NCBI GenBank assembly: GCA_016716705.1
Contig: JADJVF010000003.1
Coordinates: forward strand, 62,001 to 126,000
DNA length: 64,000 bases
Direction: 5' to 3'
Source of the DNA: Holophagales bacterium
GTDB lineage: Bacteria; Acidobacteriota; Thermoanaerobaculia; UBA5066
Part shown: positions 25,505 to 33,061 of the stretch, piece after piece
How positions within the stretch are numbered: position 1 is the stretch's first letter
How the letters are laid out: the number at the start of each line of letters is the position of its first letter
The notes under the pieces: generated by a model
Seen by the model: the letters and a program-made list of their open reading frames with translations, nothing else
What the model was told of the DNA's origin: nothing
The model's database searches: none
Made by a program: the position numbers and the translations under genes

Positions 25505-26452
25505 GTGGCCCGGTTTCTCGTCCGGCGCATCCTCGGCTCGGCGGCGACGCTGCTCGGCGTCCTGGTGGCGGTGTTTCTCCTCCTGTCGGCGGCGCCCGGA
25601 GATCCTGCCCGTCTCGCCACGGGTGGCGCACCGGGACGCAGGGCCGCCTCCTCCGAAGCGCTCGAGGCCTTTCGCGCGGTCCACGGCCTCGACCGCCCGC
25701 TCCCGGCGCGTCTCGCGACCTGGCTCGGGGCGGCCGCCCGGCTCGATCTCGGCCGGTCTTTTCGCGACGGACGGCCGGTCACCCGCCGGATCGCAGAGAC
25801 GCTTCCCGCTACGCTCACGGTGAACGGTCTCGCGCTCCTCCTGGCCGCAGGCCTTGCCGTGCCGCTCGGCGTGTGGGGGGCGAGACATCCCGGCGGCACG
25901 GCGGACCGGGTCTCGGGCCTCCTCCTCGACGCCCTCTTCTCCCTTCCGAGCTTCGCCCTCGGTCTTCTTCTTCTCCTCCTATTCAGCGTGCAGCTGCGAT
26001 GGACACCGGTCTTCGCGGATCCCTCGCTCGGACTCCGGGGGATCGCCCTCCCGGCGTTGACGCTCGCCCTCGTCGCGCTGGCTCCGATCGCGCGGGTGAC
26101 CCGCCGCGCGGTCGGCGAGGCGCTCTCGTCCCCGTCTGCCCTGTCCGGCCGGGCCCGCGGGGAACGGCCTCGCGAAGAAACGATGCGGGCGCTGCGCCGG
26201 GCAGCCCCCGCGTTCACCGGGCTCTGCGCGGCCCTCGTGCCGCAGCTCGTTGCCGGCTCGGTCCTCGTGGAACGGGTTTTCGGCCTTCCGGGGACCGGGC
26301 AGCTCCTGGCCGACTCGGTCTTCTCCCGGGACCTCCCGATGGTTCTCGGCCTGACGCTCGTGTCAGGCGTCGCCGTGGTCGTGTCCACGCTGGCGGCCGA
26401 CGCGGCCGCGGCCGTCGCTGACCCGCGGATCGTCGACGGGGAAGGGACATGA
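25505..26452 (+). CDS. ABC transporter permease, OppB/DppB type
   Basis: A 315-residue inner-membrane protein with about six helices (ILGSAATLLGVLVAVFLLL, TLTVNGLALLLAAGLAVPLG, FSLPSFALGLLLLLLFSV, AVVVSTLAADAAA). The family signature VERVFGLPGTGQLLADSVFSRDLPMVLG is near the C-terminus. GTG start at 25505. The permease EAA-loop region (ARGERPREETMRALRRAAP) is recognisable. It pairs with the following permease, which overlaps by 4 bases (ATGA). Confidence 0.9.
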   Translation: MARFLVRRILGSAATLLGVLVAVFLLLSAAPGDPARLATGGAPGRRAASSEALEAFRAVHGLDRPLPARLATWLGAAARLDLGRSFRDGRPVTRRIAETLPATLTVNGLALLLAAGLAVPLGVWGARHPGGTADRVSGLLLDALFSLPSFALGLLLLLLFSVQLRWTPVFADPSLGLRGIALPALTLALVALAPIARVTRRAVGEALSSPSALSGRARGERPREETMRALRRAAPAFTGLCAALVPQLVAGSVLVERVFGLPGTGQLLADSVFSRDLPMVLGLTLVSGVAVVVSTLAADAAAAVADPRIVDGEGT

Positions 26453-27290
26453 AGCGTCTCCGCTCCGTCCGGGTCCGCCTTCTCGTTCTCGGACTCTTCC
26501 CTCTCGTGGCGCTTCTGGCCCCTCTTCTCGCTCGCGAGAGGACGACCGATCCGTCGGTTCTCGCGAGGCTCGTGACGCCCGTCCCGTTCGACCCGAACGC
26601 CACGGACCTCGATGCGCGATTCAGGCCTCCCGACGCAGAGCACCTTCTCGGAACCGACGACCTCGGACGGGACGTTCTCTCACGCCTCGTTCACGGCGCG
26701 CGCGTTTCCGTGGGGGTCGGTCTGGCAGCGGCAGCACTTGCCTTCTTCGCCGGGACCCTGCTCGGCTCCGCGGCGGGAGCCTTCGGTCCCCGTGCCGACC
26801 GGGCAGTACTCTTTGCCACCGGCGTCGTCCAGGCCTTTCCGGCCCTCGTCCTCGTGGCGGCCGGCGCAGCCCTGGCCCCGCCTTCGCCCTTCACGGCGGC
26901 GATCCTGATCGCTCTCACGGGCTGGCCCGAGGTCGCCCGCCTCGTCCGCGCGGAGGCGTTGCGCCTCTCTGCTTCTCCCCACGTCGAGGCGGCTCGTGCC
27001 GCCGGCGCCTCGCGCCGCCGCGTTCTCTTCGTCCACGTCTTCCCCGGCGCCATATCCCCGGCGCTCGCGACCGTTCCCTACATCCTCGGCGGCGCGGTCC
27101 TCCTCGAGGCGTCCCTTTCGTTTCTCGGTCTCGGCGCGCCCCCCCCTCCGCCTCCTGGGGACGAGCCCTGGCCGATGCCCGCGAGAGCCTGACGAGCGCC
27201 TGGTGGTGCGTCGTTCCTCCCGCCGTCGCCCTCTTCCTCTTCGTCCTCTCGGCGCGGAAGGTCGGCGAGGCGCTTTCCGAAAGCCGCTAG
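26449..27290 (+). CDS. ABC transporter permease, OppC/DppC type, 3'-end frameshift
   Basis: The second permease half, with LLGTDDLGRDVLSRLVHGARVS and helices following, the EAA loop ARAAGASRRRVLFVHVFPG, and LEASLSFLGLGAPPP. In the first frame it ends early at 27192. The run of eight C at about 27139-27147 has lost or gained a base, and the next frame continues SWGRALADARESLTSAWW, a final helix VVPPAVALFLFVLSARKVG and a stop at 27290, as expected for OppC-type proteins. A homopolymer indel is the obvious explanation. Its restored TAG stop is also the first half of the coaD -10 element. Confidence 0.85.
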
Positions 27291-27293
27291 AAT
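27288..27293 (+). promoter_or_regulatory. -10 element TAGAAT before coaD
   Basis: TAGAAT, sharing its TAG with the permease stop codon, ends 10 bases before the coaD ATG. No ribosome-binding sequence lies between. Confidence 0.45.
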
Positions 27294-27303
27294 CGCGCTT
27301 CCA

Positions 27304-27798
27304 ATGCGAATCGCCGTCTACCCGGGCTCGTTCGATCCGATGACGAACGGGCATGTCGACCTCGTCCGTCGCGGCTGCCACATCTTCGACCGTGTGCTCG
27401 TGGCCGTCCTCTGCAACACGGAGAAGTCGCCGCTCTTCACCGTGGAGGAGCGGGTGGGAATGGTCCAGTCCGTCTTCCGCCGCGAGTCGCGCGTGCAGGT
27501 GAAGGCGTTCTCGGGCCTTCTCATCAACTTCCTGAAGACCGAGAAGACGAACATCGTCCTTCGGGGCCTTCGGGTCGTCTCCGACTTCGAGTACGAGTTC
27601 CAGATGGCGCTCATGAACCGCCGTCTCGACCCCGACGTGGAGACGGTCTTCCTGACGCCGAAGGAAGAGCTCTCGTATCTCTCGAGCCGCCTCGTCAAGG
27701 AGGTCCACCGGCTCGGCGGAGACGTCTCCGGGCTCGTTCCCCCGCTCGTCTACAGGTCGCTGCGGAAGAAGCTCCCGAACGGCCTGCCGAAATCCTGA
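27304..27798 (+). CDS. coaD: Phosphopantetheine adenylyltransferase
   Basis: A 164-residue enzyme of CoA synthesis transferring AMP from ATP to 4'-phosphopantetheine. Hallmarks are the nucleotidyltransferase opening AVYPGSFDPMTNGHVDL (T/HxGH), NTEKSPLFTVEERV, RGLRVVSDFEYEFQMALMNR (substrate-binding RGLR) and the YLSSRLVKEVHRLGGD ending. It uses an ATG start and is likely monocistronic. The head-to-head thioesterase/pabB promoter region follows after a minus-strand gene. Confidence 0.97.
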   Translation: MRIAVYPGSFDPMTNGHVDLVRRGCHIFDRVLVAVLCNTEKSPLFTVEERVGMVQSVFRRESRVQVKAFSGLLINFLKTEKTNIVLRGLRVVSDFEYEFQMALMNRRLDPDVETVFLTPKEELSYLSSRLVKEVHRLGGDVSGLVPPLVYRSLRKKLPNGLPKS

Positions 27799-27802
27799 GC
27801 GG

Positions 27803-28222
27803 TCAGCCCCGCGAGAACACCGTCAGCGCGGTCCGGATCGGCTCGGGCGCCGCCGTCGGCCTTCCGGTCGCCCTGTCGACGAAAAGGTGGATCGTCTCTC
27901 CCTCCACGGCGAGGGAGCCATCGGGAAGGATGACCCTGTAGGCAAAAGTGCAACCACGGCTCCGGATCGCCGCGAGCCGGGTCGCCACGCGGACCGTGTC
28001 GCCGTAGCGCGCCGGCCGGCGGTACCGCGCCGCGAGGTCGCTCACGACGATGTTCACCCCCTCGGCTTCCATCCGGGCGTAGGGGTACCCGGCGACCTCG
28101 CAGTATTCCGTCCGCCCCACCTCGAACCAGACGACGTACGAGCCGTGGTAGACGACTCCCTGCGCGTCGGTCTCCGCGTAGCGGACCTTCACCTCGGCTT
28201 CGACCCAGCGTCCGCTCTCCAC
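27803..28222 (-). CDS. Acyl-CoA thioesterase, 4HBT/YbgC type
   Basis: A 139-residue hotdog-fold protein with VRYAETDAQGVVYHGSYVVWFE (the catalytic Asp in ETDAQGVVYH, as in 4-hydroxybenzoyl-CoA thioesterase/YbgC), VNIVVSDLAARYRRPARYGD and VILPDGSLAVEGET. Start taken as GTG 28222: it fits the family N-terminus (WVEAEVKVRYAETD), and a minus-strand TAGTCT lies 7 bases upstream. It faces pabB across 20 bases. The family often accompanies tol-pal genes, which lie about 8 kb away here. The substrate is unknown. Confidence 0.88.
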   Translation of the reverse strand: MESGRWVEAEVKVRYAETDAQGVVYHGSYVVWFEVGRTEYCEVAGYPYARMEAEGVNIVVSDLAARYRRPARYGDTVRVATRLAAIRSRGCTFAYRVILPDGSLAVEGETIHLFVDRATGRPTAAPEPIRTALTVFSRG

Positions 28223-28228
28223 GCTCCG

Positions 28229-28235
28229 TAGACTA
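28229..28235. promoter_or_regulatory. Overlapping bidirectional -10 elements, thioesterase / pabB
   Basis: The seven bases TAGACTA read TAGACT on the plus strand (28229-28234, 8 bases before the pabB GTG) and TAGTCT on the minus strand (28235-28230, 7 bases before the thioesterase GTG). The whole divergent intergenic gap is 20 bases, so the same duplex segment could be melted for either direction. Confidence 0.5.
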
Positions 28236-28242
28236 CCCGAGC

Positions 28243-29457
28243 GTGATCTCTCCCTCCGTCCTCCTCCGCGGTCCCGGGTGGCATCTCCCGGCGCTGCTCG
28301 AGCTGCGGAACCCGCTCGAGGTCCGCTCGGTCGCCCCGGACCGTCCCGGCGACCTTCCCGAGCTCCTTGCGTGGCTCGACGGCGTGGCCGCCTCGGGACG
28401 TCCCGAGCGAATTGCGGCGGGCTTCCTGACCTACGAGGCGGGAGTGGCGCTGGAGGGGTCGACGGAGCTCTTCCGTCCGTCCGCGACGCCCCTGGCCTGG
28501 TTCGCGCTCTTCGACACCACCTCGACGCGGGGCCAGGGCTCTTCCGATGGTTCCGGGGAGGATCGGTTCGCGAGGGACGCCGGCCGGAGCGCTGCCGCAG
28601 GAACACTCGCGGCGAGGCCGCCGGAGGACATGGACCTCGCGGAGTGGACCGCGGCTGTCGGCGCCATCCGGGAGGGGATCGCCCGGGGCGACGTCTACCA
28701 GGCGAACCTGACCCGGCGGACGCTTCGAGAGCTTCGCATCCCCCCGCGACTCCTCGCAGACCTCCTCTGGGACGACAATCCCGTTCCCTTCGCCATCTCC
28801 CTCGAAACGGGACGGCAGGCCGTCGTCTCGAACTCCCCGGAGCTCTTCCTCGACGTCGATCTCCGCTCCGGACGGGTGGCTTCGGCCCCGATCAAGGGAA
28901 CCGTGCCGCGCTTCGTAGAAGGAAGCGAGGAGACGGCCCGGAAGACCCTTCTCGCGTCGGAGAAGGATGCCGCCGAGCACCTGATGATCGTCGACCTGAT
29001 CCGGAACGATCTCGGCCGGGTCTGCGAGCCCGGGAGCGTCCACGTTCCAACCTTCCGGGCGGTGAGGAGCTTCCGGCACCTTCACCACCTCGAGTCGAGG
29101 GTGGCAGGGACCCTCCGAGGAAAGGCCAGCCTCTCGGACCTCCTCGTCGCGACTCTTCCGGGCGGGTCGATCACCGGCGCCCCGAAACGCGCCGCCCTCG
29201 GCGTCATCCGCAGGCTCGAGCCCGTGGCCCGGGGACCGTACACGGGTGTTGCGGGATTCGTCCGTGGCGACGGGAAGGCCGTCTTCAACGTGGCCATCCG
29301 GACGGCCCTCGTCGAGGGCGGGATGGTCTCGTACCATTCCGGCGGCGGAATCGTGTGGGACTCGGACCCTCTCCTCGAGTGGGAGGAGACCGAGACGAAA
29401 TCCCGCGAGTTCTTCCGGGCGCTCGCCTCGGCGGCGAGAGAGAGCGAGGTCCCGTGA
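28243..29457 (+). CDS. pabB: Aminodeoxychorismate synthase component I
   Basis: A 404-residue chorismate-binding enzyme that aminates chorismate toward p-aminobenzoate (folate). It has FLTYEAGVAL, IREGIARGDVYQANLTRR, the SNSPELFLDV segment, the catalytic-Lys motif APIKGTVPR, DLIRNDLGRVCEPGSV and the strong signature LPGGSITGAPKRAALGVI. PIKGT and the following pabC argue for PabB over anthranilate synthase TrpE. It is slightly short, lacking part of the N-terminal TrpE-like domain, as in many fused or stand-alone PabBs. No glutamine amidotransferase (PabA) lies in the window. GTG start. Confidence 0.92.
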   Translation: MISPSVLLRGPGWHLPALLELRNPLEVRSVAPDRPGDLPELLAWLDGVAASGRPERIAAGFLTYEAGVALEGSTELFRPSATPLAWFALFDTTSTRGQGSSDGSGEDRFARDAGRSAAAGTLAARPPEDMDLAEWTAAVGAIREGIARGDVYQANLTRRTLRELRIPPRLLADLLWDDNPVPFAISLETGRQAVVSNSPELFLDVDLRSGRVASAPIKGTVPRFVEGSEETARKTLLASEKDAAEHLMIVDLIRNDLGRVCEPGSVHVPTFRAVRSFRHLHHLESRVAGTLRGKASLSDLLVATLPGGSITGAPKRAALGVIRRLEPVARGPYTGVAGFVRGDGKAVFNVAIRTALVEGGMVSYHSGGGIVWDSDPLLEWEETETKSREFFRALASAARESEVP

Positions 29458-30233
29458 GCCCCGACCCCGTCCCCTTCGACGCCCCGGCGCTCGAACGCGG
29501 CTTCGGCTTCTTCGAGACGCTCCTCCTCCTCGGGCGCCGAGCCGTGCTCTGGCAACCCCATGCCCGGCGGCTCCTGACGACCCTCGAGACGCTCGACCTT
29601 CCGGCTCCCTCGATCGAAGCGCTCGAGTCGTCATCCCGCGCCGCACTGGGGAGGATGGAGGACGGCGAAGAGGAGCGGGCCCTGCGCCTGTCCTGGATCG
29701 CGGTAGAGCACGACGTCGAGGCCGCCGCTTCGTGGCGGCTCGACGCCTCGGTCCGGCCGATCCCTCCGATCACCCTCTCCCGCCGGACCGGATCGCGGGC
29801 CGTGACGGTACCGGAACGGTTCCGGCGCGATTCGCCCGCATTCAAGTCGACGAGCTATTTCGGAGCGGTGGCGGCGCTCCGCCACGCGCGTCGCTCGGGC
29901 GGGGACGAGGGTCTCTTCACGGACGGGAACCTCTACGTCGAGGGAGCCTCGACCGGCCTCGTCGCGTGGAATGGCGGACGGCTCGCCGGCCTGGGGCCGG
30001 GAGGCCTCCCCTCCGTCACCGCCGAGGCGTTCCTGGAGGGGGCGGGGGAGCGAAGAGGGCTGTTCCGGGAGGAGCTCCTCTCCGGGGGGATCCTCCTCGG
30101 ATCGCTGACGACGGCCGTCCCGCTCCTTTCCCTGGACGGGGTCGAATGCGTCCGGCCGCCGGCGATGCTCCGGGCCTGCGAGGCGTTCCAGCAGCGTCTC
30201 CGGACGGATGCCGCATTGCAGAAAAGGCTCTAG
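29454..30233 (+). CDS. pabC: Aminodeoxychorismate lyase / class IV aminotransferase
   Basis: A 259-residue PLP-dependent fold IV protein starting at a GTG overlapping the pabB stop. It shows LERGFGFFETLLLLGRRAV at the N-terminus, the segment FKSTSYFGAVAALRHA holding the candidate PLP Lys, and GLFTDGNLYVEGASTGLVAWNGGRLAGLG at the cofactor-phosphate region. Position after pabB supports release of pyruvate from aminodeoxychorismate to give p-aminobenzoate. A branched-chain or D-amino acid aminotransferase is the alternative within the family. Its TAG stop forms part of the next -10 element. Confidence 0.83.
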   Translation: MSPDPVPFDAPALERGFGFFETLLLLGRRAVLWQPHARRLLTTLETLDLPAPSIEALESSSRAALGRMEDGEEERALRLSWIAVEHDVEAAASWRLDASVRPIPPITLSRRTGSRAVTVPERFRRDSPAFKSTSYFGAVAALRHARRSGGDEGLFTDGNLYVEGASTGLVAWNGGRLAGLGPGGLPSVTAEAFLEGAGERRGLFREELLSGGILLGSLTTAVPLLSLDGVECVRPPAMLRACEAFQQRLRTDAALQKRL

Positions 30234-30236
30234 ACT
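30231..30236 (+). promoter_or_regulatory. -10-like element TAGACT before the SDR gene
   Basis: TAGACT overlaps the pabC stop and lies 20 bases before the SDR ATG. The gap contains GAGAGG, so this unit would have a short leader with a ribosome site. Confidence 0.35.
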
Positions 30237-30256
30237 GTCGGGAAGAGAGGCACGGT

Positions 30257-31375
30257 ATGGTCACGAAGAAGGTGCGTCCGAACCCCGTTGCGTCCCACGT
30301 CGTACTCTTCACCGGCTTCCCCGGCTTCATCGGAGCCCGCCTCATTCCAAGGCTGCTGGAGCTGAAGCCCGACAGCGTCTTCCACTGCCTCGTGCAGGAG
30401 AAGTTCCTCGACCTGGCACGACACTCCGTGGAGCAGCTCGCCGGGACGCACCCCGGAACGAAGGGACGGATCGAGCTCGTCACGGGCGACATCACGGCCC
30501 CCGGCCTCGGGATCGGGGAGACCGAGGCCCGCGTGCTGCACCGGAAGCTGACCGGCTGCTACCACCTCGCGGCCGTGTACGACCTCGCCGTGAAGCGCGA
30601 GGTGGCGATGCGGATCAACGTCGAGGGGACGCGGAACGTCCTCGGCTTCCTCGAGGAGTGCCCCCACCTGCACCGGTTCGACTACGTCTCGACGGCGTAC
30701 GTATCCGGGACGGCGGTCGGCACGTATCGCGAGACGGATCTCGACGTCGGGCAGTCGTTCAAGAACTACTACGAGGAGACGAAGTTCCTCGCCGAGGAAA
30801 CCGTGAAGGGGAGCGCGCTTCCGACCGTGACCTACCGGCCGGCGATCGTCGTCGGCGACTCCCGAACCGGGGAGACGGCGAAGTTCGACGGTCCCTACTT
30901 CGCTTTGAACGCGATGAGGCAGCTTCCGTCGCCCGGCGTGTTCGTGAAGGTCGGCCGGGGAACGGCCCCCGTGAACCTCGTCCCGATCGACTTCGTCCTC
31001 GAGGCGATGGCCCGACTCTCGAGCTGGGAAGGGTCCATCGGGAAGACCTACCACCTGACCGACCCGAATCCCCTTTCCGCCTACGAGATCGAGGAGCTCT
31101 TCGCCAAGGCCATCGGGAAGCAGTTCTACTACGTTCCCGTGCCGACCGTCCTCGCCAAGCTCCTCTTCTCGCCGAAGGCGGTTCAGGACTACTTCGGCAT
31201 GCCCGCCGTGACGGTCGAGTACTTCGACCACCCGGTGCGGTACGACAATTCGCAGGCGGCTGCGGACCTCGCGCGATTCGGCGTCTCGTGCCCCCCCTTC
31301 GTCGACTACGTCCAGGCCCTCGTCGCCTTCTACCGCAAGCACGTCGAGAAGATCACGCGGGGGGCGATGATTTGA
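30257..31375 (+). CDS. Extended short-chain dehydrogenase/reductase (thioester reductase-like)
   Basis: A 372-residue NAD(P)-binding protein of the NAD-dependent epimerase / male-sterility (fatty acyl reductase) type. The nucleotide motif FTGFPGFIGARLI, ELVTGDITAPGLG (Asp of the adenine loop), CYHLAAVYDLAVKREVAMRIN, FDYVSTAYVSG and the catalytic YYEETKFLAE (YxxxK) are all present. The C-terminal half has HLTDPNPLSAYEIEELF. The start is ATG 30257. It is coupled to an aldehyde dehydrogenase through a TTGA overlap, which suggests the two act successively on an acyl/aldehyde substrate. The true substrate is inference. Confidence 0.75.
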   Translation: MVTKKVRPNPVASHVVLFTGFPGFIGARLIPRLLELKPDSVFHCLVQEKFLDLARHSVEQLAGTHPGTKGRIELVTGDITAPGLGIGETEARVLHRKLTGCYHLAAVYDLAVKREVAMRINVEGTRNVLGFLEECPHLHRFDYVSTAYVSGTAVGTYRETDLDVGQSFKNYYEETKFLAEETVKGSALPTVTYRPAIVVGDSRTGETAKFDGPYFALNAMRQLPSPGVFVKVGRGTAPVNLVPIDFVLEAMARLSSWEGSIGKTYHLTDPNPLSAYEIEELFAKAIGKQFYYVPVPTVLAKLLFSPKAVQDYFGMPAVTVEYFDHPVRYDNSQAAADLARFGVSCPPFVDYVQALVAFYRKHVEKITRGAMI

Positions 31376-33021
31376 AGAGGGGCCTCTTCCTGCCCTCCGG
31401 GCCGATCATCGACGGCCTCGACGTCGCGACGGGGAAGACGTTCTTCACCCGGAACCCGGCGACGGGGGAGAGGCTCGCCGAGATCCACCGGGCGGGGCCG
31501 GAAGAGATCGACGCCGCGGTCGCCTCCGCGCAGAAGGCGTTTCTCCACTGGGGCTCGCGGAGCCCGAAGGATCGGCAGAGGCACCTCGCGAACCTCCTCG
31601 AGGAGGTCAGGAAGTCCCACGACGATCTTTCGCGGCTCATCGCCCTCGAGCAGGGAAAGCCCGTCGCCGAGGCGCGGGCCCTCGACCTCGTCCCGGCTGC
31701 GGACGCCCTCCGCTATCTCTCGCGGTTCACGGAAGAGCTGCTCGCATCGAAGCCGGTCGACTACGAGCAGATCCTCTTCGCACACAAGGCCGCCTCGTTC
31801 CGGTTCGAGCCTCTCGGCGTCATCGCGGTCATCACCCCGTGGAACTTCCCGTTCGCGATTCCCATGGTCGAGCTGGCGGCCTGCCTTGCGGCCGGGAACA
31901 CCGTCGTCCTGAAGCCCGCGTCCGCGACGGCGCAGACCGGGCTGGCAATCGGCGAGCTGTGCCGAAGGGCGGGCCTGCCTCCGGGCGTCGTCAACGTCAT
32001 CACGCCGACGGGCGCGGACATCGACCGCCTCCTCGAGCATCGAGGGCTGGCCAAGATCCTCTTCACCGGCTCCGTCGAGACCGGCGCTCACGTGATGCGA
32101 AAGGCCTCGACGAACATCACGCCCTTCGTTCTCGAGCTGGGCGGAAAGGATGCGGCGGTCGTCGCCGCCGACGCCGACCTCGAGCGGACGGCGAGCGGCC
32201 TCGTCTGGGGCGCCTTCGCGAACGCCGGCCAGGCCTGCGGGTCGATCGAGCGCGTCTACGTGGTCCGGAGCGTCGCCGACGAGCTCTTCGCGAGAGTCGT
32301 CGAGAAGACGAGGCGGCTGCGCCAGGGAGACCCTCTCGCCGAGGCGACGGACATCGGGCCGATGACGACCGCCGAGCAGCGGGACTTCGTCGACGCCCAG
32401 GTCCGCGAGGCCGTCGCGCAGGGGGCACAGGCCCTGACGGGGGGCGAGAAGCCGGTCGCGAAGGGGTACTGGTTCCCGCCGACGGTCCTCGTCGACGTGA
32501 ACCACGGGATGCGCGTGATGCGGGAGGAGACCTTCGGACCGGTCCTGCCGATGGTCGTCGTCGACAACCTCGACGAGGCGATCGCCCTCGCGAACGACTC
32601 GGAGTTCGGCCTCACCGCCTCGGGCTGGACGCGGTCGACGAAGACGGCCCAGAAGCTCGTCGAGGAGCTGCGGACCGGGACGGTCACGATCAACGACCAC
32701 CTCTTCTCGTTCGGAGAGCCGACCGCGACCTGGGGCGGTCTCGGAAAGTCGGGGATCGGCCGGAGCCACGGGGTCCACGGCCTGATGGAGCTCGTGAACG
32801 TCAAGCACGTCAGCGTCGACTTCCAGGACTCGACCTCGGCCCCCTGGTGGTACCCGTACGACGGGGCCTTCCAGGAGTTCATGAAGAAGGCCTTCGGACT
32901 CCTCTACGCCCGCGACGCCCGGACGAAGATGACCGACGGCCTCGGCCTCCTCTCGAGCGGCCGGTTCTTCGGCTACGTGAAGGTGTCGAAGATCGCGACG
33001 AAGCTGGGAAAGGTCTTCTGA
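31372..33021 (+). CDS. NAD(P)-dependent aldehyde dehydrogenase family protein
   Basis: A 549-residue ALDH with all key residues: Asn158 in ITPWNFPFA, Lys181 in VVLKPAS, FTGSVETG, Glu255 in LELGGKDAAVV, and the nucleophile Cys289 in ANAGQACGSIERVYV, then EETFGPVLP. The TTG start at 31372 overlaps the SDR stop as TTGA. The C-terminal about 60 residues (APWWYPYDGAFQEFMKKAFG to the end) extend beyond a normal ALDH and are aromatic and basic. This suggests a membrane-association tail, as in long-chain aldehyde dehydrogenases, which would fit a fatty aldehyde route with the SDR. Confidence 0.85.
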   Translation: MKRGLFLPSGPIIDGLDVATGKTFFTRNPATGERLAEIHRAGPEEIDAAVASAQKAFLHWGSRSPKDRQRHLANLLEEVRKSHDDLSRLIALEQGKPVAEARALDLVPAADALRYLSRFTEELLASKPVDYEQILFAHKAASFRFEPLGVIAVITPWNFPFAIPMVELAACLAAGNTVVLKPASATAQTGLAIGELCRRAGLPPGVVNVITPTGADIDRLLEHRGLAKILFTGSVETGAHVMRKASTNITPFVLELGGKDAAVVAADADLERTASGLVWGAFANAGQACGSIERVYVVRSVADELFARVVEKTRRLRQGDPLAEATDIGPMTTAEQRDFVDAQVREAVAQGAQALTGGEKPVAKGYWFPPTVLVDVNHGMRVMREETFGPVLPMVVVDNLDEAIALANDSEFGLTASGWTRSTKTAQKLVEELRTGTVTINDHLFSFGEPTATWGGLGKSGIGRSHGVHGLMELVNVKHVSVDFQDSTSAPWWYPYDGAFQEFMKKAFGLLYARDARTKMTDGLGLLSSGRFFGYVKVSKIATKLGKVF

Positions 33022-33047
33022 CGGACGGCGTCGTCTCCCGGGCTCTC

Positions 33048-33053
33048 TAGAAT
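33048..33053 (+). promoter_or_regulatory. -10 element TAGAAT before uvrC
   Basis: TAGAAT in the 40-base gap after the aldehyde dehydrogenase ends 8 bases before the chosen GTG at 33062, with no Shine-Dalgarno sequence. It supports GTG 33062 over the in-frame TTG at 33053, which would lie inside the hexamer. Confidence 0.45.
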
Positions 33054-33061
33054 TGCGTCCC

